Source: Acanthornis magna (lineage: Eukaryota > Chordata > Aves > Passeriformes > Acanthizidae). Taken from it: DNA of 64,000 nucleotides. The stretch lies in the NCBI GenBank assembly GCA_036785705.1, contig JAWUZG010000176.1, forward strand, positions 1 to 64,000, read 5' to 3'. The first letter of the stretch is position 1. The number at the start of each line of letters is the position of its first letter. Positions 13,861 through 26,735 of the stretch are shown here, piece after piece. Made by a program: the position numbers and the translations under genes. A model generated the notes under the pieces. That model saw nothing but the letters and a program-made list of their open reading frames with translations. It was not told where the DNA came from and made no database searches.

Positions 13861-15809
13861 GAGAGATGAAAAATGAGCAACCAATGATGTACTAATGAAA
13901 TTTTTGAAAAATCATGCACTACTGAAATATGCAACAATTGCCAGTTAAAAACTATAGAACAAAGCCTGATTCTGGCTACTGAATTTTGTTGTTTACAATG
14001 TGTTTAAATTATTGATGTTTAGATGTAAAACACTATAAGGTCCTACAAAAGAAACACAGAAATGAAGATTAATCTAAGTAGTCTTTACCTTATCCAAATG
14101 ATGTTTACTGTTTCAAAATAATTTTTAAAAATCTTTTTATCAGAGCCAGTACCATTTCAGTTGACTTTAGACCACCAAAGTGCAGAATGAATTTCTACAT
14201 AGACCGGAAATGTCTTAGAGCAGCATTATGAATCTAAGCTCTCATCTGTCTGACATTTTCGAAAGACGTCATTGATAAATCCTTTGAAAGGAGCAAAATT
14301 ATCTTTCTGATACAAAAATATTTGTGATACCACTTATTAAGTATCTCTTGGAAGTGGATTTAAGTTAAAGATACTGTAAAATGTATTCCAAATCTTCAAA
14401 GCATTGCATTCTTTAGAAATTATTCTTTCTTTTTTTAGTTGTCTTTCATCCTTTCTTAATTAAAGGGAAAAAATAAGATAATTGAAAAATATAATGTATT
14501 AATTATATACCGTTGAGTATAGTTTAATAACTGAAAGTACTTTGAGATTGGCCCATGCCTGAGAGAGAGGATTTTCTTCATGTAGTAGACTAAAAAGGAA
14601 ATATATACTAATCATTTGACAAAATCAGAAACAGAAACTGTCTCCAAAAGCATCTAGTAAACCTCAAATTTAATAGCTACTTTTAGTAAGAGGGTTTTTT
14701 TTAATATATACACGTACCTGGACAAATTATAGTGTCTTATCTTGTGCTAATCACAAAATGAAAGCAACTAAAAATGTTATGTTTCCTCCTTGACATATAC
14801 ACTAAAAATATACCTATGATTTCTTGTCTGCTGTAATTTCTGCAAAGTCAGTGAATTGCTTATTAAATGGAAGCAGAGATGAAAATATTGATCTTATTTC
14901 CCCATTCTAGTCAGTACAAAGCATCTTCTCTTAAATCTTCTTGAATAACTGCATTACACTGGCTATCTAATAGAGTTCAAAGTGAAAGTTTCTTTCTCTT
15001 TCTTATAACACAAAGGGTTTCAAATAGAAAATAGATAGAGTGTGATGAACGTTCCATTGTAAATATATCGCAAATAAGCATTTTGCACCTCTGGGTTTTA
15101 ATTAAAGACTTAATGTCATTTCTTCTATGGTATTGGCTCAAACATGGAAGCATCTGTATATTTTTTAGCAGAATTGTTAACATCATTCAATTTTAAAATG
15201 ACAAATATACAGTGCTGGCCATGAGAAATCAATCTCCCACTGCAAATAAATGTGGCAGAATAATCCATACAATGCATGTCAAAAATTGTAGATTTTTGCT
15301 GACCTATTATTCTTTATGAATATGTTTTTAAATGTTATTGCTAACTATGGCTGTAATTTTGAAAATGCAATTTATGATGCATTTTTCATCCTTTTAAGGT
15401 AGTTGTTTTGGTTTTTTTCCTCATAAACCATGCTATTTGTCCTCTATGCAATTCTGCAAGTTCATTTATTTAAAAAATATTTATTCTGCTGAAAATGAAC
15501 CTTTGTTTCTCATGGAACAGAAATAAAAAATGGCTTTTGTTCAGCAGGTTTTACTTCAAAAATGCGAAGACTTCATAAGTAACATATATTCAACAGTTTC
15601 ATGTGAATTCGTATGTTTTTTCCTGCACCTGATGGATAAGAGGAAAACTTTTCATCAACATTGAAATATTGAATGCTTTTTCAGGCTTTATAAGTTCTTC
15701 TATGCTCTTCTTTGTTCCTCTGAGAGACAACAGTATTCCAAGGAGCTAGAAATATCTAGTTAGATAGAAGAGCTGATTTAGGGGAGATGCAATTAATGTT
15801 AGCATGTTG
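13861..15809. other. AT-rich non-coding DNA
   Basis: No gene, LTR or CR1 signature is seen. Short T- and A-rich tracts occur throughout. Confidence 0.5.
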
Positions 15810-16500
15810 ACACATCTGAAAAAATGTCTGAGGCATTAGCAGCGATGAGAAGTGTTGCACAAAATCTTTCTCTATTTCTGCTAGAAACAACAGTCATGAA
15901 ATTCCCATTGTTTAAGGCAAACTTTCACTGATCCTCCTCATGACAGCAAAGGATATCTTTATTACAGAAAACATCTTCATCTTATTTCCAATAGCTGCTT
16001 TTGTCCGTAGGATGCCACCACCAGAGCAGACAGGAGCTACTTCATTTAAATATAACATTGTTAGTCTCTGTGAGACGTCTGCCTTTCATAACCTACTATG
16101 TTGGTAAGTCATTGAATTGCATTTTTGAATGACTTCCTGCTCCTCCAAGTCAATTAACACTTCTACAATCGCTGAGATTGTCTCCGAGGGAAATCTGGAT
16201 TGCTTTTCAAATTAGCCCTCTAGCTTTACACAGGCTGTGTAAATACATAATTCTGCCTTTGAGTTGTCAAATCTCTTGCTATTTGCTGCAGACAGCTATG
16301 GCATTCTCTGGGACAGCTTTTGACAGAATCACCACTCCAATCTTTTTGATAATAACGAATTGCATGATTGACTAGAACTGTAATAGCCTGAGGCATTTCT
16401 AGCCAGGCCTGAAAATTTACTAAATCTATCACTACACTGTGTGCCATTAAAGCGCAATTTCCTGTCATCGTCTGCCCAATGATACGGTCACCAAGCTATT
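15810..16500. promoter_or_regulatory. possible conserved non-coding element
   Basis: Unique sequence free of repeats, with motif-dense text such as CAATTAACAC near 16150, CATTAAAGCGC near 16445 and GATACGGTCACC near 16481. Several CpGs are kept in an otherwise AT-rich, CpG-poor setting. Open frames on both strands (65 and 80 codons) have no domain or splice support. The call rests on appearance only. Confidence 0.3.
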
Positions 16501-16727
16501 TTTGAAACCCTTCTAAGCTCTTCATCCTCATACTGATATTCCAAGATTTTCCTTACATGTATGTACCTGGTTAAACTTTCCAGAAAAATTTATTAGTACT
16601 TTCATCCAAATTCCCAAATGACAGAGTAATTTGCTTAGTTTATTATGAAATCTGAAGGACAAGAGAGAAGAAAAATTGTCCAGAATTTTCCCATCTCCAA
16701 TTCTACCCCAAATATATGTACATAAAC

Positions 16728-16750
16728 AATTCCATAGCAGCTATGGAATT
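16728..16750. repeat. short perfect inverted repeat
   Basis: Two 10-bp arms (AATTCCATAG and its exact complement) are separated by CAG. It can form a small hairpin. No known element was recognised around it. Confidence 0.8.
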
Positions 16751-17376
16751 AACCCTTTCAGATGCAAGACACCTGCTTTACCTCTGGATATTTATATGTA
16801 TATATAAGGATGAAGACTTGGGGGCATTCATTTTCATTGCTGAGTTTTTATTTTTGTTTGTGGGGGGTTTTTGTTTCGTTGTTCTTGTTGTTCTGATGTG
16901 GGGTTAAGTTTTATAATTTCTTTAAATCTTAAAGTGGGTATTTGTAGAATCAATCCTTTTTCTGAATTTCTCAACTTCCTGGTGCTTTATTGTTCCTCCT
17001 TTCATTTTAGAATCTCACCTTCTACTTTCTCCATGTTGTTGTCTGTGCATTTCATTTGATAGATCTGAGGTGTTTTCCCCAGGAGGATAGTTTCTGTTGA
17101 CATTTTCTATTGGGAGGGCAGCTTCTGAAAGCTGATTATTTTCCAGAAAGATCCTTTCCTGTTTTGTGTCTGTGATACAGTTCTAATACAAAGATTGTAG
17201 CCATATATTCATATTAACTTAATAGAGCCCTTTTCATTGGTGCATCTCATTTATTACTTGCATGGATTGCACTGCCTGCAATCCATGAAAAATAAAAAAC
17301 TTCTTCTCCCATTTTGTTCTGTGTATCATGTCATGGTTAAGTCTGTTAGTACTGTGACATGAGACATCTTCCCTAT

Positions 17377-17377
17377 A

Positions 17378-17419
<42 letters not shown>
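17377..17419. repeat. (TG)n(TA)n microsatellite
   Basis: About eight TG units run directly into about fourteen TA units. It is a compound dinucleotide repeat likely to be length-variable. Confidence 0.95.
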
Positions 17420-17423
<4 letters not shown>

Positions 17424-19916
17424 TCTAAATTTCCCATTGTTTTATAGTACTCAAAAGCTGCATTCAATTTTTTTTATCATCTCCAGAATTTGGACATAAG
17501 TCTTCTAGTCTCTACTTGTCTTCAGTAAAGTCAGGTTGGTTTGATCCTCACATTACTAAATTCTGTAGTGAACTGTACTGTAGATGTAACTTTGATTTAT
17601 GACTACCTGAGAAGTTGTGAGAAGCAAGTGGTTTACTGATTTTGTGTTTGTGGTATTATTCATTTCATAACTATAATGTTTCATAATTATAATATAGGAT
17701 CAACAATTTCCTCTGCCTATTCACAGTACAGCACAAACCAAGGCATCCTTAACCCTGAGCTACTTCTCGAAACATCTGTCTTGCCTTTCCATGCTGCTGG
17801 TGACTAAAGGCTGCAATAACCAGCTCTATCTGGACTACATATTTCAATAGGCGGCTTTGAAAAATATTGAAATCTTGTGCTGATTCCTTCAGCTACTCAT
17901 TACCAACTCCCAAAGCAGCTGCTTCTCTCTAAACTTTGGTCTTTTCCTCAATAATTCTTTTCAGGTTTATACTAATATCTCAGTAATCTCACATTTGCAT
18001 TTCTAATTTTTCTCTTCTGGTTCTTAAGTTGTACTTGCTCTTCTCTGTTCTGTTTGCTTTATTTAATGTACTCAGTTTGTTCCTCAGTATCAGGGTAATT
18101 GCATAGGTGCCATTGTTGCTTTTATATATATCTATTATTTCTCAGAGACACCTTTTTTTCCCCCAGCAATCGAGCCAAGTCCTTTAGATTTTCCAGTTCC
18201 CATGGTCTTTGTATTTACATAGTAATTTTCCCTCCTGCCTCTACTTCATGTGCAGCACAGCCTCATTCTTATTTAGTCACAGAATTTGATATTATTTATT
18301 TCACTGTCCTACATTCTGCAGTATATATATATATATACCCTGATTTTAAGTATCTGACCCACCTGTCCTGTGGGGCATGCACTCAAAGTGAAGATCCAGT
18401 GCTCTCAGGAATGCTAGTTTGTGACATAGAGAGATTATCTACAATCAAGAATTTCCCTGCCCACCAAAAAAAACCCAAAACATAAGGTTAGCATGAACTA
18501 CTTTTATTCAAATTTCAAATTATTCTCCACACTATTTTTTTAATATATGAGTAAGAAAATATTTCCTCTTTGCAAATTTACAGCAGTATGATACATTACT
18601 AGTATTCTTGAGAAGATTTCAGAGGATATCCTCAGTCTTTGAGCGTTGTTCTAGCGTCGTGCTGAAAAATTCTTTAATCCAACTTGTGTCCCAAGTTATT
18701 ACTTTTTCCTGCCAAACTAGGACACTTACTGCCTTACTTCTGTGATCAGCTCAGCTGAACTCCCATAATTTACAGCTGATTTATAACATTTGGTTTTTTC
18801 TGTTTCCTTGGCAGAAAGAGAGAAGGCAGTACATTACCACTTCTGTTTTTCTTTTGCTATTGGTGGGATGCACTCCTCCAAACTACAACAATCCTTCAAA
18901 TAGATATTTAATATTATTTTAAAACAATTCCCTTTTCATGACTTTAAAGTTGGAGGTTGTCTTTTTGGTTTGAATTTAAATTTGTCAGTGAACTTCTGTG
19001 TAGCCTTTGCTTTCTGCAGCACATACAAGTTGTTAGGAAAATATACTATGGGGGATAGACAAGGGGAAAGCCATAAAAAAGGATTAAGAAAATGTTTTGT
19101 CTGGGAACAGAGGCTCACAAAATTTCACATATAGCAAACAACCACTTCCCTTTTTAATTAATGAATAATAAAAGCTTAATAATTCATAACTTTAACAGAA
19201 TTATTCTTACTGGATAGAAATTCAGATTTACTATAGGATGGTATTTATATATGTTTTATGAATATATTGTAAAGGTTATATAAGCCACAAGCAATTTTTG
19301 CTCCTACAATACAAGACTATATCCCAATCCAGAGCACTGCCAAAAACTCAACCAAAAACCACAATAATTCTTTTCATTATATTGTTTCTGTGTTTGAGTT
19401 CTACAGAAGTCTAGTGGTACTTCAGCATAGGTAAAATAGGAGATTGAAAAAACACTATATAATTTGACATTGTACAAAAATGTGAAATATTTATGGCATT
19501 TTCTCCTGCAACATATGTGTGTTACTCTGTAGAGACACTTATCAATATACCTAATTTAATGGTTTTTAAATTCTCTTTCTAACTGATGTTTCTTCTTTAT
19601 TTTTTTTTTTGTTTTGTAAAATAATCTGATGAGACAATAAATTGCTAAGTACAGTTAATGATATATAAAATTTCACAAACTGCATGGATTATTCATAGAT
19701 AGATTTGTTAATAAACTGTACCAGACATGGCATGATTCTCACTTGATGGTATCTGCCCAGATCAATCAAAAGAGTGAATACACAATGATAGGGAGTAGCA
19801 GTTCTATTTAAAATGAAGGATGTACTTTATCCAGGTCAGGATAGGGAACACTGGCAGAATAATGTAGAGAAGTTCTCTTAGTATTTGACATTCTGTGCTT
19901 GCCATTTCCCTAATAG

Positions 19917-19949
19917 ATAAATGAATGAGTGAATGAATGAATGAATGAA
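19917..19949. repeat. (GAAT)n microsatellite
   Basis: A short tetranucleotide run of about seven to eight units, with one early variant unit (GAGT). Confidence 0.9.
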
Positions 19950-20040
19950 ACAGCTAACAAATATAGGTATAAGTAACAATATTTACATTTATCTGATTTA
20001 GTTCATAGCAAATTCTTTCCATTTGGGACTCAGATTTTGA

Positions 20041-20085
20041 AGATCCTTGTGGGTCCCTTCTGATTCAGGATATTCTATGATTTTA
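20041..20085 (+). mobile_element. CR1 LINE 3' tail fragment
   Basis: The text GATCCTTGTGGGTCCCTTC followed by 'ggatattctatgatttta' is the CR1 sense-strand 3' end. Only the last part survives, so this is a very short 5'-truncated copy. The left border is uncertain and may reach about 20010. Confidence 0.65.
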
Positions 20086-21586
20086 TTCCTTACACTTTTC
20101 AAAATTACTTAAGAATTCCTTTCTTAACATATATGATTTAAAAAATCACCAGTGACAGAATACTCACAAGCTCTTTTCAGATGCTGAAAAAGAGAGGAGC
20201 ATGAAAACAGCCCATTTGGAAGTGAATTAAGGAAGTTCTAAGTACTACATCTTCCTAGTACACACAGATGATGAATTTTCTTTTGGATCTCTGTATTCTA
20301 TTGGTGACTCCAAATATTGGCATTTACTATTTATGAAGCATGAATTAACTCCGAAAAGAAGATCTGATTTTTTTTTAATTATTATTAGGTTTTTTACAGT
20401 ATATCAATTGCAATCATTGTTTTAAGTTTGATACTACTTTACGACAGTCAACTAAAACCTAAAAGCACTGTCTGGCTGGACCACACAACACCTTACAAAG
20501 TGAGTAAAAATTTTCTCAAAATAACCCATTTGCCTCTGCAGAGGCTTTAAATAAGTTCTAGGCTTTCAAATTGGAGACAAGCCTGTGGACCATTCCTTCA
20601 TTTTAGTCTCCAGTCTCTTACTGCAACTTAAAAATACTTTGGACCATAATTTTGTTTCTTTAGTAAATTCGCTTTCTGAAAAGTAAGTGTGTATTATTTA
20701 CTGGGGTTTATACTTATGCAATCTTGAGCTGCTTTTACATTGTGCATATATATTTCTTAAGATTAATTTCACCAAAGAAATTTGAAAATGGTTGTTCAGC
20801 ACAGCTAAACGAGTGGTCACATGTTTTGTCTAGTGTCACAATAAGACAGCTGTGGAAACTAAAAATTCTGGATGTGTAATTCTTAAATTCCGTATGTCCT
20901 GTTTGTATCAAAAAAAGATACTAAGGTTAAAAATACAGAGTGGTAAATTATATTGCATAGCTGATTTACTCTGAATTTAAAAAAGTAGTTTTACAGGCCT
21001 ACGCAATCATGCAACTTTGTTTACCTCATTTCCTCTTTTGTCCTTCATCTGACTATTCTTGCTCACTTAATCACTCTAATAAAGTATAGATAAATTTGTG
21101 AACCAGGTTTTCGATCACCGTCCTAACGATGCTTCCAATTTAGATTTCTTCACACAATACGGTTGTAATAAATTTACAAAATGAGGCTAGAAAAAAAACC
21201 TAAGGCTATTTTTATTTCTCCTCAATGGAGTGGGTAATAGAAATAAATATTTGTATGGGAACACCAATGTATTCACCAGTAATGATTTTGAAGTGAGTTC
21301 AGTTGTGGAATCATAGTCCCACCTTCCAAATTCCCTAATGCAGAGCAATTCATTGTGTTTCTAAAGACATTATTTGTCAAAGCCCACAGGAAAAGTAGAT
21401 TCTAGTGAACCACAGTTTTCCAGAGAAGACACTTAATAATAAATTATCATTCTTAATACTTTAAATTTGGCTCTGTTTACAGCATTCAGCTTTATTAAGT
21501 CTAAGGATTTCTGTAACAGCTTGTTGTCTTACTCATCTGTCATTCAATGGGATGTTGCAGCGCAGAACTTTTCTTGAATCTCAGAA
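20086..21586. other. AT-rich non-coding DNA
   Basis: No gene or repeat is recognised. AT-rich unique sequence runs up to the CR1 copy that follows. Confidence 0.5.
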
Positions 21587-22110
21587 CATAGAATCACAGA
21601 GTGGTTGAGGCTGGAAAGAACCCCTGGAGGCCTTCTGGTCCAATGCGCTGCTCAAGCAGGCCCACCTCAAAGCTGCTGTCCAGAGCAATGTACAGACAGC
21701 TTTTGAATATCTCTGAGAACTGATGCTCCATAGTCCCCCTGGGCAACCTGTGCCACTGCTCAGCCACTCTCACAGTGAAAAAAAGCTTCCAGGTGTTTAG
21801 ATGGAGCCTTTTGTGGTCTAGTTCATGTCCATTTGCAACTAGTGCTGTCACGGGACACCGCTGTAAAGAACCTGTGAAGCATCCTCTCCTCCAGGCTGAA
21901 CAGTCCTATCTCTCTGAGCCTTTTTAGTTTAGAGAAATGCTCCAGTCCCGTCACCATCTTGGTAATCTTTTGTTTGACTGTACCCAGTGTGTCTGTGTCT
22001 CTCTCAAACCGGAGAGACCAGCACTGTATACAACACTCCAGGTGTAGGCTTATCATACCGAGCAGAGTTCAGATCATTTCCCTCAGCCTACTGTCAACAC
22101 TACTGAAAGA
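21587..22110 (-). mobile_element. CR1 LINE fragment
   Basis: It starts on the plus strand with ACATAGAATCACAGAG, the complemented CR1 tail. It continues with typical antisense CR1 text: 'ggctggaaagaacc', 'ggcaacctgtgccactgctc' and 'ctcctccaggctgaacagtc'. About 0.5 kb of the 3' end is present. The two open frames on the minus strand are CR1-derived and not genes. Confidence 0.9.
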
Positions 22111-22279
22111 CAGGTGAATATGTATTTAGACTCAAAAGCAGCCTGTGGATAAGTGCAATCTTAAGGGGCTTCCATCTGAGAGAAAATACAGACAATTGTT
22201 TTTATATCCTGAGAGGTAGTGAGGAAATTCTGTGTCTCAGTTTTGAGACAAATTTAAGAGATGGCACTCTGCAATGAGT

Positions 22280-23050
22280 AGTCTTCTCTAAAGGGTTTCA
22301 ACAATCTCCTTCCACCAGTAGAAAATTAATATGAATAGAGGAAAGTGAAAAAAAACAGAAACAAAAAAAGCAAACCCATGATTTATTAAGAACAGGATGC
22401 CCCAAAGGCAAGGAAAAAAGTAAAAACTGCTAAACACCAAACTATCAGAACTCACAACTCCCACCCTGACCTCCCTTCCCCCCTGCCACACACACACCCC
22501 CACACAAGAACAAAGACTGAAAAATGTCCAGAGAATGGGGGAAATGTTGGACAAATACCCCTTTCTGACATGTGGTGCGAGATGGCACCAGCTTTCACAA
22601 TGAGGGAAGTGGAGCTTCCGTGGAGGAGTTCCAGCAGGAACCAAAAAACCTGGTGGCTCTCTGGCATCAGCCTCCTCTCCACAGAGTCATGGCAGGCGAA
22701 AAAGCTGCTCTGGAGTGTGCTTTCTCTCCCCAGCTCGGCTCCCCGAGGTTTGAGGCTGAAACAGAGCAGCCCCAATCCTTCTCCAGCCTTGGAGAAGCAG
22801 CTCTTCAGTTCACCTTGAGGCAGCTGAAAGATTTCTACTGCAGCTTCTCCTAGCCAGGAAAGGGAAAAGCTTTTTGCCTGGGCCAACAAAACCAAGTTAG
22901 CCAAGGAAAATAGAACTGCATACTGCCATGGAACACCTAGACAGTGAATCTTCAAAAATACCCACCAAAAACCCCAAATCTCCCCCCTCCTTGGCCCCGC
23001 ACACACCCAGTCCCAGGCCTTAAAGATACAGCAACCATTTGTGGGCATAA
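22280..23050 (-). mobile_element. probable ERV LTR
   Basis: On the minus strand this block has LTR layout. A TATA-like TATCTTTAAGG lies near 23015-23025. About 0.65 kb of GC-rich R-type sequence follows, then a poly(A) signal AATAAA (TTTATT at about 22382-22387 on plus), then T-rich sequence. A 209-codon frame (23081-22452, minus) crosses it but shows no known domain. The borders are not fixed because no clear target duplication was found. I recall similar text from songbird LTRs but cannot name the family. Confidence 0.5.
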
Positions 23051-23156
23051 AGCAGAGGATCATAGAATAGTCTATGATCATAAATCACTCCAAGACATTC
23101 TGATCATTCCGTTTCTGGACAGGGATAAATAATTTTTCTTAGTATTAAAAATAGGC

Positions 23157-23798
23157 TGTTAGAGTTGGCTTTCGCACATGATAATTGATTAATGAGAAGA
23201 GTTGTAATTAGTGTGTAATCCTAATAATTGTTGTTGTTCACTCCTGAAAGGATAATGAATTTGTTGTGAGTAATTAGACTTTTTATGAGCAGTTAATGTT
23301 ACACCCAGTTAGTAAGTTACTGATAGTTATGGTTTAGGTTAATAATATATATATATTCCAGCGATGAGGAGGTCTGAAATATTCTCAAATATTGGTGATG
23401 TAATGGAAGGAGGAGTCTGAGTGAGACTTTAGCATAAAGGGATAAATGCAAGGAGATCATTGGGTGAAGACCAAGCCTATGACAAGACCCTAGGCAACGG
23501 GAAGCAAGCAACGAGCCAATTGGAAGGACTGACTCAATCTCCAGCCAATCACCTCAGACCTAGGGGGAGGGCAGAGGGGAGGTGATGGGTGGGGTTTGTG
23601 GGGTATAAAGTGTAGTGACACAGCCTAGAGAGTGTCTGGCTGCAGGCTGTCTGAGCCACAGCCTGCGCTGGGCTTCGCGTTGTGTAACAGCAGAGAGCCA
23701 ACCTAAACCTCTTATTATTGTGTTTGGCTATGTTAATGAGGTAATAAATTCCTTCTAATTCAAATCGTGAGTGGTGCCTGCTTACACTTAGCATCTCA
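23157..23798 (+). mobile_element. solo ERV LTR
   Basis: This 642-bp block begins TGTTAGAG and probably ends at TCTCA. It has a compact promoter: CCAAT boxes at about 23516 and 23543 (GCCAATTGG, GCCAATCAC), a TATA box GTATAAAG near 23603, and a poly(A) signal AATAAA near 23743 (GTAATAAATTCC). The flanks ATAGGC (left) and TTAGGC (right, 2 bases beyond the chosen end) hint at a 6-bp target duplication. No primer-binding site follows, so it is a solo LTR. It points away from the LTR on its left. Confidence 0.7.
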
Positions 23799-23817
23799 TA
23801 TTAGGCACCTCCATTCT

Positions 23818-24060
23818 TCACAGGATCACAAAATCATTTAGGTTGGAAATGACCTGTGAGATCATGGAGTACAGCCTTCAACTGAACACCACCATATCAA
23901 CGACACCTTGGTCCTAAGTGTCACGTCCAGTCACTTGTTGAACATTTCCAGGTATGGTGACTTAACCACATCCCTGAGGAGTCCATTCCAGGGTTTAACA
24001 AACCTTTCTGTCAGGAAATCCTTCTGCATGTCGTGATACTTCACTCAGTCTGACTCTTTG
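23818..24060 (-). mobile_element. CR1 LINE fragment
   Basis: CAGGATCACAAAATCATTTAGG then 'ttggaaatgacctgtgagatc' is the complemented CR1 3' end. About 240 bp remain, ending in 'ctgtcaggaaatccttctgc'. It abuts the LTR on its left almost directly. Confidence 0.85.
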
Positions 24061-24603
24061 CACTGACGATTGACAGAGATACTGCAAGTTTCTGCTCACA
24101 TCTGAATGGCATGCTGAGCTGTGGAATGTCAGTCCAAATGCACATTAACCATGCATAAATACATGCCCAAATTTAGTCAGAGGCTATGGGGAATTAAAAA
24201 AAAAAAAAATGGGTAAAACCAGTCAGAACTACTGACTGTACACGAACAGAACTGTGAGTCTGCAAACCAGTCTGTGAAATCCGAATTAAAATAAATGATG
24301 ACTTAATATTCTAGGTGTTCTCCTTTGAAAAAGGCCAAGTGCTAGAGAAATGCATGATCATTTGTACAGTCACCTGAATGCACCTGATTAATGACTCTTA
24401 CAGTACTTATGAGCTTAACACTGACTGTTTAACAAACACAAGATTTTTAGCAAATTTGTGTCCTGAAGAGTTTGTAACAAGTCACTACAATCATGAAGAG
24501 AGCAGTCATCATCTCAATTACACAGTGCAGGTAAAAGTGTATGAGTAGATTACCACTTACCTCTCAAAAGACCAAGAATGTCAAAGGACTATGGTAGATG
24601 GAC

Positions 24604-25300
24604 TGTGGCTGGCTGACAGGTACCCACCAAGTCTCACTCTCACTCCTCCTCCTTCTCCTCAGGACGGGGGAGAAAATACGATGAAAAAGGTTGCAGCTCA
24701 AGACAAGAATAAGGAGATCACCAACTACTTTCATAGGCAAAGCTCAGCTTGGGAAAGATTAATTTAATTTGTTACCAATTAAAACTAGAGTAAGAAAGTG
24801 AGAAAAAAAAAACCCCAAATTAAAACCACCTTCCCATCACCCTTCTTTCCAGACTTCACTCATGACTCATGACTCTTCCCTCCCTATGCTACATCCGTGC
24901 TTCAGTGGCATCCCTCCCACAGGAGACAGTCTTTCATAAACTGCTCCAATATGGGTCCGTTCCAGAGGCTACAGTGTTCCAAGAGCTGTTTCAGCATGGG
25001 TCCTTTCCAGGTCGGTACTGTCCCTCAGGAACAAACTGCTCCAGCTTGTGTTCCGTGGGCACAGTTCCTTCCAGAAAACATGTTCCTGCATGAGCTTCTC
25101 TCCATGGGCTGGGAGTTTCCTCCAGTGTGGGTCTTGAAGCACTTCTGAGGACTTCTCCACCTGGTGAGGAATAGAGTTCTCTATAGGCTACAGGGGGAAA
25201 ACCTCCTTTACCATGATCTTCTCCTCGGGTTGCAGGGAAATGTCTGTTCGACCACCTGGAGCACCTTCTTTCCCTCCTTCATCACTGAGCTTGATGTCAG
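24604..25300 (-). mobile_element. ERVL-like LTR, same family as 2.7 kb
   Basis: In reverse orientation the start (TGTGGCTGGCTGACAGG) is the complemented LTR end. It continues with the complemented poly(A)/U5 text ('aatttaatttgttaccaatt') and then with decayed GC-richer R repeats ('tccagcttgtgtt', 'ctccatggg'). The LTR at 2655-3671 shows the same order of parts on the plus strand. The outer end near 25300 is not sharply defined. Open frames here come from the R repeats. Confidence 0.65.
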
Positions 25301-26735
25301 AATTTTTGGTATTAGAAAAAACATACAAACAAATCATTAGTGTTTTGAATAAAAGCTTATTTTCCTCTTCATTAAAGGAAATATTTTAATCCAAATATTA
25401 ATTTGGATTTATTCAATCAATTAAGAACTAATTTCCAATTATCAATTAAAAATAATATCTCATTTTGAAATGCAAGGCTTAAGGTTAACACAGATCATAT
25501 TTTGGTATCTGATTTTTCTTTTAACTATTATTTAAATGAAGCAGTGCAATAAGCCTGAGAAAATTTATATATATTCTCCCAATTAACTAAGAACTTATGA
25601 TGATTGTTATGGGATTTTTTGTTTTGTTTTGGAGTTTTTGCATTTTTTGTTTGGTTTTATTTTTTGGGGTTTTTTGTAGAGCTTATTTATTTGTGCTGTA
25701 TTTTATTTATAAAACAGTCTGAATGTTTTAGTGGCGAAAACAAAACAAAAAATTAGTAATGCTTCAGCATTTTACATTTGTTTTCAAAGCAACTTAAAAC
25801 TTACTGTTTATTTACTATGAAATGGAAAATAAGATGAAAATAATATTGGACCTGCTATTTTCAAGGGTGCTATAGTGAAAAACAAGGTGCTTCCAAACAG
25901 GTGATAACTTTTAGAGGCATGAAGTGGCCTCATGAGGTCTATTTATGGAAAGATGGAAATTATTATGACTTGAATTTAGACACAAGAAATTAAGGCAGAT
26001 ATAAGAAGGCTATGTAAAGTAATGAATGGCATAGGGAGAATAAGCTCTGCATCCACACTTACCCTTTCACTTGAGGCAAAACTGGAGATTTTCAAATGGC
26101 AATTATCTAAAATTGCTAACCAAGTGCTTTCCTAAATGTGATCGTTCTGTTGTCTCAATAATACAGTACTCAAAATGGAATACAGCTTTACATTACCTTT
26201 CTATGGAAACCATTTTCGAGTACTTCATAACGTTAAGAAGAGAACTGGAGATAAACAGTAAGAGAAGGCAAAAATAAAATAATGGGTGAGGAAGAACAGA
26301 GATCTCTCCAGCTGGGATTTTAATGAACTGATGAGGCAAAGTGACCAAGTTACACAACAAAACAGGTTCACATCACATTAATTATATAGAACTTTCACAC
26401 AAGCCCCTATACCATACAAGATGATAGAAGAAAATACAATTTTTTAGCCTAAAGAAAGACAGGGAGAGAAACAGGAAAAGACCGGTTTTTGGAAACGCAA
26501 TGAGCTGAAAGAGAGTTTCAAATAAACAGGATTTCATTGCAGAATAAATACAAAATCTATGCAGGGAAGGCTCTGCTACAAAGGTTTGGAAGGGAGATAG
26601 CATTCACCAGTGAGGAATACCTAGATCACTCAAGTATTAAGGGACTCTGCTATTTTAAGTGCCTAAGTGTTCTTTTTATATCATAGTTTTTTTACAGTTT
26701 CACCTGGCAGATATCAGTTTCAGTAGCCTGCTCTG
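25301..26735. other. AT-rich non-coding DNA between LTRs
   Basis: AT-rich sequence with T/G-rich tracts near 25620-25680. Nothing resembles retroviral gag or pol, so the flanking LTRs are not the two ends of one provirus with its genes intact. Confidence 0.5.

Larger units (their letters stand above)
16751..20009. other. AT-rich non-coding DNA
   Basis: No gene is recognised. Short T-rich open frames around 16716-17059 and 18099-18485 show no domains. The stretch holds microsatellites at 17377-17419, 18320-18338 and 19917-19949. Confidence 0.5.
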
